50,132 nt of DNA from JAPYTY01 sp036338435 (lineage in GTDB: Bacteria; Acidobacteriota; UBA6911; RPQK01; JADFOI01), in contig JAYZCG010000006.1 of assembly GCA_036338435.1 (NCBI GenBank), forward strand, positions 1-50,132, in the 5' to 3' direction. Position 1 is the first letter of the stretch; the number at the start of each line of letters is the position of its first letter. The notes under the pieces are model-generated. The model saw only the letters and a list, made by a program, of their open reading frames with translations. It was not told where the DNA came from and searched no databases. The translations under genes and the position numbers were made by a program. Shown in pieces: positions 44,099 to 50,132 of the stretch.

Positions 44099-45421
44099 TC
44101 ACGGAGCGTCAGCTAAAACATCTTCAAGTTCGAACAAGAGCTTTTTAAAATCAATCTCGGAAATAGTACCTTGTCGTCCCGAATCTGTTCTGCGTGCCAA
44201 ATATTGATCCCCAATCTGAGTGAACAAAAATTTGCGCTCTACTCCCTCCCTGGAAGTAACAACCATCTGCACATCTGGACGTAAAAAACTGGGGTCATAA
44301 GATTTTTTGTCATCGATAGTTTTAAATGCAATATCCGTAATGGGATACCAGAACTTATAGGCTTGAACTTCCTTTCCCTCGTAGGCTTTAGGCAACTCAA
44401 CAATCCATGCATAATCTTGGTATCTCATAGTAATTTCACCATCATCCCGCCAGAAACGAACTTCTCCAAGTTCACTCTGTTCGACGTCTACGAGGCTCTT
44501 GTCACGAAAGTCCCAAACCGTTTGATTTAGGCGGTCAGATAATTCTTCTTTGACAGTGAAAATAAATGGCCACACAGAATTTCTTGCCAAAACGTATTCT
44601 CCAAGTTTCTGCCCTAACTCCAGGATTACCCAATTCTTCGAATCGTTGAACTGAATGCGTAAGGTGGTCCGAGCCGGCATTAGACCATAGGGCTCAAGTT
44701 GCACTGGACTGTCATCAACAAACTCCTGAGCCTCGGCAAATTCAATGGCTGACAACAAGCCTGTAACCCGATTCTGATCGGCTCGTTCACGTAGGGGATC
44801 TTTCACAAACCACTCGTTATTTTGGTGCTCAAAACGAATCCTCCCCCTGTCGTTATTCAGTTCAATGACTCGTACTTGAGAACGTTCAAGGTTCAGCACT
44901 GTTTTGTCTCTCCACTGGAATAACGTCTTATCCACGGCTGTGGAAAGGCTTCTGGAAGTGAGAAAGACATTCGAGTCTCCCTCTAATTGAACGTACATGT
45001 TGTTCCCCGTAAAGTCATCCCTGCCAATCAACATACTTTTACTCGCTTGTCCAGCCTCGATAAAGAGGTTAAGACGTGGATTGTCCAGTCCATATTTCTG
45101 TGCACTCAAGTCGACATCTGAAAAAACCCGATTTCGTGATGCCGATTCCAGATCTCGTAAAAGCACATTCACCGTCCCATCATCGGCAGGACTCCGGATT
45201 GGACGCTCAATCATCCACCCACTTACTTCTTTTTTCAGGAGAATGCTTTCTTTTTGGAAAGTAGCAATTTTAACCGAAGTGATCTCATCTTGCTTGAGTT
45301 GCAATAAGCTTTTTTCTAATTGCCGCACTTCTTGGCGTTTTTCCTCACCTCGGATCTCATAGAAATAGATAAAAGCACCAAGGGAACACAATATGGCAGC
45401 TAACAATAAAAGATTTTTCAT
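44099..45421 (-). CDS. DUF4340 domain protein of a Gld-type exporter cluster
   Basis: The 440-residue protein has an N-terminal membrane helix (LLLLAAILCSLGAFIYFY) and then repeated DUF4340 units with the pattern W-x-I-x-x-P (SGWMIERPIRSPAD) and PRLNLFIEAGQ, VFLTSRSLS. DUF4340 proteins are typically encoded beside Gld-type ABC transporters and are probably periplasmic. It follows the GldG-like gene by 71 bp. Role unknown. Confidence 0.85.
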   Translation of the reverse strand: MKNLLLLAAILCSLGAFIYFYEIRGEEKRQEVRQLEKSLLQLKQDEITSVKIATFQKESILLKKEVSGWMIERPIRSPADDGTVNVLLRDLESASRNRVFSDVDLSAQKYGLDNPRLNLFIEAGQASKSMLIGRDDFTGNNMYVQLEGDSNVFLTSRSLSTAVDKTLFQWRDKTVLNLERSQVRVIELNNDRGRIRFEHQNNEWFVKDPLRERADQNRVTGLLSAIEFAEAQEFVDDSPVQLEPYGLMPARTTLRIQFNDSKNWVILELGQKLGEYVLARNSVWPFIFTVKEELSDRLNQTVWDFRDKSLVDVEQSELGEVRFWRDDGEITMRYQDYAWIVELPKAYEGKEVQAYKFWYPITDIAFKTIDDKKSYDPSFLRPDVQMVVTSREGVERKFLFTQIGDQYLARRTDSGRQGTISEIDFKKLLFELEDVLADAP

Positions 45422-45492
45422 TGCTTGAATTAATTGACAGACAATCCAACGCTGTATTGTTAACCAAGGGTACGTAATTGTATCCCTTAGTC

Positions 45493-47094
45493 CTACCTTC
45501 TACGCATCCATACAGTCGTTCCTAGAGCCAGTGTAAACAAGGGTAAAACAAGCACCGTGGCCCAGAAGATCATTCTAAATTGCCCTTGCGTTACATTAAT
45601 CCGCCGATTCTTTGGATCTTTAGGTCCAATTGCAAGAAGGTCAGCCTCTTCCGCTAACCAGCTAACAGCCATTAAAAACAAATCTCCATTGGCAGCGCTA
45701 TCAAAGTAGGCATTGCTGGCAAAATCTGCATCGCCAATTAGAACAAATCGTGATTCCCGTTCAGCTGACTTCGCACCACCTACTGGATCGTATCCAATCA
45801 TGTCGCTTTCTTGAGACCCACTCTCTGTTACAGCAATTCCCTCTCCATCCCGAGACAAACCTTGCACTGAAAGTGTCGTCACAGCAGCAAGCTGTAAAGG
45901 ACCTTGAACATCTTCCTCTTCATCAAAAGTAGTATCGCCCTCTTTGAGTTCACTTTCAGCCCAACTGTTAGGTGAAGTGCTCAATAATCCCCTGGTTGTA
46001 TAGTCTAGTGGACTAGACATAGTCGTGACATTTTGCGCCCTTGGAAAGAAAGTCATGACTCCGCTCAAGTGCTGAGTCAGAGGATGATCTCCATGCTCTG
46101 ATACGAGAGGAAACGCAAAATTAAGCCCAAAAAGTTGACCAATCCCACTAGCATCTACTACTAATTTTTGCCCTAATTCTAAGCCATAGTTAGCCAAGAA
46201 TTCCCCCATACCAAATTTAGTTTGTGGATCGACCAAGAGTAAAAATTTACCGCCCCCTGCTAGAAAGTTCTCCAACAAGACCACTTCCGTTGGGAAAAAA
46301 TCCATTGTAGGGCCAGCTGACACAATGACTGTGGAGTATTCCGGCAACTTGTTTTGCTGGGCCAAATTGTAGCTTTCCACACGATAGTTCAGGTTTGCAA
46401 TCTTTTGCCGAGCAAGAGAATATCCTTCTGCTGCTCCATCTTCGATATCACGCTCTCCATGCCCCTGGAGAAAATAGATTGTCTTCTCTTCCTCTCGAGT
46501 AATTTTAATAATGGCGTTGGTTATTTTTTCTTCACTGAAATCATTTACTTCTGTCTGTTCTTTCCCTTTCAATACAACGACTGCACCCTCCCGTGAAATT
46601 CCATACTGATCAGCCACAGCCGGTTCCTCTTCCGGATCCACGACTCTGTACTCAATACTAGGGGAGTTGTACTGCTTAATGAGATCCTCAAAACGAAGCC
46701 GCCCGGCATCATCCCTAAAAAACCCAACAATCTGAATCTCACTTTGTAGATTCTCAACAACTTTCAAACTCTGTTCTGAGAGTGAGTATAGTTGGTTTTC
46801 AGTAAGATCAATCCGTCTGTTGTGACGCACATTAAGAAAACTAACACAGACTAAAATCCCGAATACAACTAATACCGTAGCCCCCACAGTTCCGCCCAAT
46901 CGAGCTGATCGTGTCGTCATAACCCTGCGAATTTCAGGGAATTTAATAATCACATAACCCACAACAAAGACCAACCCGCCATAGAAAAGCGCCTGTGTAA
47001 CCCAATCCCATCCATTGACTGTATATCGAAACAAGGCGCCGAATAGAGCTCCGAACCCGACATAGGCAAACTGGTCAATAACTTTTCGAAACAC
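45493..47094 (-). CDS. GldG-like ABC transporter auxiliary subunit
   Basis: The 533-residue protein starts at a GTG next to the stop of the permease. It has about three N-terminal membrane helices, the GldG periplasmic fold (RRIDLTENQLYSLSEQSLKV, TIYFLQGHGERDI, LLENFLAGGGKFLLLVDPQ) and a C-terminal helix (MIFWATVLVLPLFTLAL) with a basic tail. Such subunits occur with GldA and GldF in gliding Bacteroidetes, but the same trio is widespread in non-gliding lineages with unknown cargo. Confidence 0.85.
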   Translation of the reverse strand: MFRKVIDQFAYVGFGALFGALFRYTVNGWDWVTQALFYGGLVFVVGYVIIKFPEIRRVMTTRSARLGGTVGATVLVVFGILVCVSFLNVRHNRRIDLTENQLYSLSEQSLKVVENLQSEIQIVGFFRDDAGRLRFEDLIKQYNSPSIEYRVVDPEEEPAVADQYGISREGAVVVLKGKEQTEVNDFSEEKITNAIIKITREEEKTIYFLQGHGERDIEDGAAEGYSLARQKIANLNYRVESYNLAQQNKLPEYSTVIVSAGPTMDFFPTEVVLLENFLAGGGKFLLLVDPQTKFGMGEFLANYGLELGQKLVVDASGIGQLFGLNFAFPLVSEHGDHPLTQHLSGVMTFFPRAQNVTTMSSPLDYTTRGLLSTSPNSWAESELKEGDTTFDEEEDVQGPLQLAAVTTLSVQGLSRDGEGIAVTESGSQESDMIGYDPVGGAKSAERESRFVLIGDADFASNAYFDSAANGDLFLMAVSWLAEEADLLAIGPKDPKNRRINVTQGQFRMIFWATVLVLPLFTLALGTTVWMRRR

Positions 47095-47883
47095 CTACTG
47101 CCTCCACCTGACAGAATTGAGAGAAACGGAAGTTAGAAATAAACCTAGGAAAATCATGGAGCAGTAAAAGACTAGATGCTGTGAGTCAAGTATCCCCTTC
47201 GTGAAATCTTCATAATGCTTCAGTATGGAAAGATAACGTAGCAGTTCGTTTAGCATGGTGCTGGAAGTTCCAGCAGCAAAATCGATGACCCACAAAATCA
47301 TAAATACGCCAAACGTCACTGCCACAGACACAATTTGATTCTCGGTTATTGAGGAGAAAAAAAGGCCGAACGCCAACAAGGCCCCTCCCAAAAGAAACAC
47401 GCCCACATAACCCAGCACAATCGGTACTAGGGGAAATACCGGTTCACTAAACATGTAAAGAAGCACCGTATTAACCATAGTAGGTATCAGCATCACGACA
47501 AGAAATATTATAAGGGCAAAAAATTTTCCCAATATGATTTGACTGTGCGTTAGTGGAGAAGTCAATAAAAGCTCAATAGTCCCAAGCTTTTTCTCTTCTG
47601 CAAAACTACCCATCGTTATCATAGGCACTAAAAAGAGCATCATAAAACTTAGAAGTCCAAAAAACCCCTGCATCACAACTCCTGGAGCATCAAACGGGGG
47701 CGGATTACCCCCGAATTGTTGGGCTTGAGCGGCTTGTTGCATAACCCAATCCAGGACTCCCTGTAGATAGGCATAGAAATAAAATCCAGTTAGGAAAAAA
47801 AACACTGCTAATACAACGTAGGCAACAGGACTTACGAAAAGAGTCTGAAGCTCTTTTTGAACAACTGCTCGATAATTTCTCAC
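47095..47883 (-). CDS. ABC-2 type permease, GldF-like
   Basis: A 262-residue integral membrane protein with six hydrophobic segments (ELQTLFVSPVAYVVLAVFF, LIIFLVVMLIPTMVNTVLL, and others) and the motif FAEEKKLGTIELLLTSPLTHSQIILGKF that links ABC-2 permeases to their ATPase. The start is a GTG overlapping the ATPase stop (GTGA), with a strong GGAGGA. It is the permease of the exporter. Confidence 0.88.
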   Translation of the reverse strand: MRNYRAVVQKELQTLFVSPVAYVVLAVFFFLTGFYFYAYLQGVLDWVMQQAAQAQQFGGNPPPFDAPGVVMQGFFGLLSFMMLFLVPMITMGSFAEEKKLGTIELLLTSPLTHSQIILGKFFALIIFLVVMLIPTMVNTVLLYMFSEPVFPLVPIVLGYVGVFLLGGALLAFGLFFSSITENQIVSVAVTFGVFMILWVIDFAAGTSSTMLNELLRYLSILKHYEDFTKGILDSQHLVFYCSMIFLGLFLTSVSLNSVRWRQ

Positions 47884-48851
47884 AGCTGTTCCTCCTCAAA
47901 GATATCTTCAATATCCTTTTTTTCTTCTGTGGTTAATTCCACAAAGACCTCTTCCAGTGTCATATTCTGTGCACTCAGATGAAAAAGATCCCGCCCTGAT
48001 TCAATGATCTTGTGCGCAATGATATGACGGACATCGTCAGTGCCCTTAGTCTCAACAATAATGGAATGATGATCACCCTGCAGGTGTTCTACCGAAACAC
48101 GCCCCACCTGGGGAATCATCTTGAGTAAAGACGGCAGGGCTGCGACATCGCCTTCGACTTCTAACTCAACCTTCTGTCCGCCTCCTACATGAGCTGTTAA
48201 ATTTTGAGGAGAATCAACCGCAACAATTTTCCCATTGTTGATGATAATAACCCGCTCACAAGTCATGCTTACTTCTGGCAAAATGTGGGTGGATAGAATG
48301 ACGGTATGGTCACCCCCGAGATTTTTTATAAGCTCTCGAACTTCGATAATTTGCCTTGGGTCAAGACCGCTCGTAGGCTCATCTAATATGAGAACTTCAG
48401 GTTCATGGATGAGGGCCTGTGCCAAACCCACTCGCTGACGATAGCCTTTGGAGAGATGCTTGATAAGACGATTCCCATCTTTCTCTAAACCGCAACGTTC
48501 TTTTGTCTTTTCCAAACGTGATTGAAGATTTTCCCGGGCAACTCCCTTGATGGTAGCAACAAACCGTAGATAGGCATCCACACTCATTTCGCTATAGAGT
48601 GGTGGGTTTTCTGGCAGATATCCAACCCGCCGTTTCACTTCTAGAGGCTGATCAAACACATTGAACCCTGCCACTATTGCTTTGCCATCTGTAGCGGGGA
48701 AAAACCCCGACAAGATACGCATTGTGGTTGTCTTACCAGCACCATTGGGACCTAGAAGTCCCAGAATTTCACCCTGTTTAACCTGGAAATTCACACCATC
48801 AATTGCAGTGTGCAATCCATATCGCTTGGTTAAATTTTCAACCTCAATCAT
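47880..48851 (-). CDS. ABC transporter ATPase, GldA-like
   Basis: The 323-residue ATPase has Walker A GLLGPNGAGKTTTM, the Q-loop region, signature LSKGYRQR and Walker B VLILDEPTSGLD followed by the H-loop STHIL. A C-terminal extension (LEVEGDVAALPSLLKM) is typical of Gld/ABC-2 drug-type ATPases. The ATG at 48851 gives the family N-terminus MIEVENLTKRYG; the frame reaches further upstream to 48908 but without homology. Confidence 0.9.
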   Translation of the reverse strand: MIEVENLTKRYGLHTAIDGVNFQVKQGEILGLLGPNGAGKTTTMRILSGFFPATDGKAIVAGFNVFDQPLEVKRRVGYLPENPPLYSEMSVDAYLRFVATIKGVARENLQSRLEKTKERCGLEKDGNRLIKHLSKGYRQRVGLAQALIHEPEVLILDEPTSGLDPRQIIEVRELIKNLGGDHTVILSTHILPEVSMTCERVIIINNGKIVAVDSPQNLTAHVGGGQKVELEVEGDVAALPSLLKMIPQVGRVSVEHLQGDHHSIIVETKGTDDVRHIIAHKIIESGRDLFHLSAQNMTLEEVFVELTTEEKKDIEDIFEEEQL

Positions 48852-48963
48852 ACGCCTAATTTTTTCTAATGCTCTAACAGTCAATGTTTCATTGACTGCA
48901 CTTAACAATTCAATCGGCCATCTACTTACCGCTTTCCACTTCTATTACTATTAAGATGGTCGA

Positions 48964-50132
48964 TTACACCGACCCATCGCCATACTTCTCAAATACATAC
49001 TGCTCCAGCATCTTGATAAACTCCTCAGCTATCTTAGGACCTTTGAGAGTTGTGCTGTGTTGGCCATCGACATAGACGGGAGCCTTCGGGTCCTCACCTG
49101 TACCCGGAAGTGATATTCCAATATCTGCATGCTTAGATTCACCTGGCCCATTGACGATGCAACCCATCACTGCTACTTGCAGGCTTTCAACTCCCGGATA
49201 AATCTTCTTCCATTGGCCCATTTTAATCTTGATATGTTGCTCAATGTCTTCTGCCAATTCTTGAAAGTAAGTGCTAGTAGTTCGTCCACATCCGGGACAA
49301 GCGCTGACCTGGGGAGAAAAACTACGAATGTGCAGAGACTGAAGAATTTGTTGGGCAACAACCACTTCCTCAGTCCGATCTCCACCCGGCGAAGGAGTTA
49401 GACTGATCCGAATGGTGTCCCCAATACCCTCTTGAAGCAAAATAGAAAGAGCAGCGGTGCTAACTACTACACCGCGACTTCCCAGACCAGCCTCCGTCAA
49501 TCCCAAATGTAGCGGATAGTCACACAGAGCGGACAATCTTCGGTATACCTCAATGAGATCAGGGGCAGCTGATACTTTTGCACTTAGAATAATATGGTCG
49601 TGGGGCAATCCGTATGCCTCGGCCAACTCAGCTGATTCTAATGCACTCTTCACCATGGCATCCATCAAAATTTGCCGGGCCCCTTTGGGCTCCGGAAGAA
49701 GGGCGTTGTCATCCATGAGTTGACCGAGTAATTTCTGATCAAGAGAACCCCAGTTTACTCCGATCCGAATGGGTTTATCGTACTCCAGAGCCACCTTAAT
49801 CATCTGTTTAAAATTCTCATCACGGTGACGTCCCATCCCCACATTGCCAGGATTGATACGATACTTGTCAAGCTTGATAGCGCATTCTGGAAAACGAGTC
49901 AGAAGGAGATGTCCATTATAATGAAAGTCGCCAATGAGTGGGACCTGAAGTCCCTGATCCTCTAACCGAAGAACGATTTCAGGAATAGCTTGGGCGGCTT
50001 CTTCCGTGTTGACCGTCACACGAACTAGTTCAGATCCAGCTCCGAAAAGCTGCCCTATCTGCAAAACAGTAGCCTCGATGTCCTCTGTGTCAGTGTTGGT
50101 CATCGACTGAACCACAACAGGGTGCTCTGAAC
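48964..50132 (-). CDS. ispG: 4-hydroxy-3-methylbut-2-en-1-yl diphosphate synthase, 5' end cut by the window edge
   Basis: IspG (GcpE) is the iron-sulfur enzyme of the MEP isoprenoid pathway. The frame is open at the right edge and already reads SEHPVVVQSMTNTDT, which falls near the start of the normal protein, so only a short N-terminal piece is missing. It has INPGNVGM, GLTEAG and the cluster cysteines in ACPGCGRTT and MGCIVNGPGE. Length in the window is 389 residues plus stop. The Gld-like genes follow after about 110 bp. Confidence 0.95.
   Translation of the reverse strand, partial: SEHPVVVQSMTNTDTEDIEATVLQIGQLFGAGSELVRVTVNTEEAAQAIPEIVLRLEDQGLQVPLIGDFHYNGHLLLTRFPECAIKLDKYRINPGNVGMGRHRDENFKQMIKVALEYDKPIRIGVNWGSLDQKLLGQLMDDNALLPEPKGARQILMDAMVKSALESAELAEAYGLPHDHIILSAKVSAAPDLIEVYRRLSALCDYPLHLGLTEAGLGSRGVVVSTAALSILLQEGIGDTIRISLTPSPGGDRTEEVVVAQQILQSLHIRSFSPQVSACPGCGRTTSTYFQELAEDIEQHIKIKMGQWKKIYPGVESLQVAVMGCIVNGPGESKHADIGISLPGTGEDPKAPVYVDGQHSTTLKGPKIAEEFIKMLEQYVFEKYGDGSV

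Overview
This window is a mostly housekeeping chromosomal segment from a Gram-negative bacterium. The outer membrane is shown by Kdo, lipid A and heptose genes, LptD and a DUF481 beta-barrel. By eye the GC content is in the mid-40s percent. The phylum cannot be fixed from the window. A DUF3108 protein, a Gld-type ABC exporter with DUF4340, exported amidohydrolases and homodimeric AceE together are reminiscent of Acidobacteriota or deltaproteobacteria-like lineages; that is inference only.

Layout. 1-7470 (minus strand): a fused str and secE-rplJ translation cluster in transcription order rpsL-rpsG-fusA-tuf-rpmG-tRNA-Trp-secE-nusG-rplK-rplA-rplJ, with a consensus-like promoter and a terminator-like leader hairpin ahead of rpsL. 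rplJ runs off the left edge inside a perfect 33-bp tandem repeat. 7544-15646 (plus): a tightly packed LPS inner-core operon waaA-lpxK-waaF-gmhB-rfaE1-rfaE2-waaC, then an ICMT-like methyltransferase and a DUF3108 protein. 15749-16902: rnpB, a small membrane-anchored protein and tRNA-Ala(CGC). 17015-26333: an accessory stretch with two divergent exported amidohydrolases, asparagine synthetase, a tiny CxxC/basic protein preceded by a structured leader, a PQQ dehydrogenase and a methyltransferase. 26551-30775 (minus): gltA-pckG, tRNA-Glu(CTC), and an AhpD-like protein coupled to an unknown small ORF. 30894-39886 (plus): lptD-folK-lepB-lepB-DUF481-lepA-hemW and a small membrane protein. 39900-50132 (minus): ispG (cut by the right edge), a GldA/GldF/GldG-type exporter with DUF4340, then aceE-aceF.

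How the genes work together. The left cluster makes ribosomal proteins and elongation factors. The central operon builds Kdo-lipid A and adds ADP-heptose-derived inner-core sugars, and LptD in the right half inserts the finished LPS into the outer membrane. AceEF, GltA and PckG link pyruvate to the TCA cycle and gluconeogenesis. LepB and SecE serve protein export.

I did not find a clearly new multi-gene system. The observations most worth a second look are the repeat-expanded tail of ribosomal protein L10, a nusG gene with no ATG, GTG or TTG start, the structured leader before the small CxxC protein, and an exported amidohydrolase that appears to have lost a metal-site aspartate kept by its divergent neighbour.
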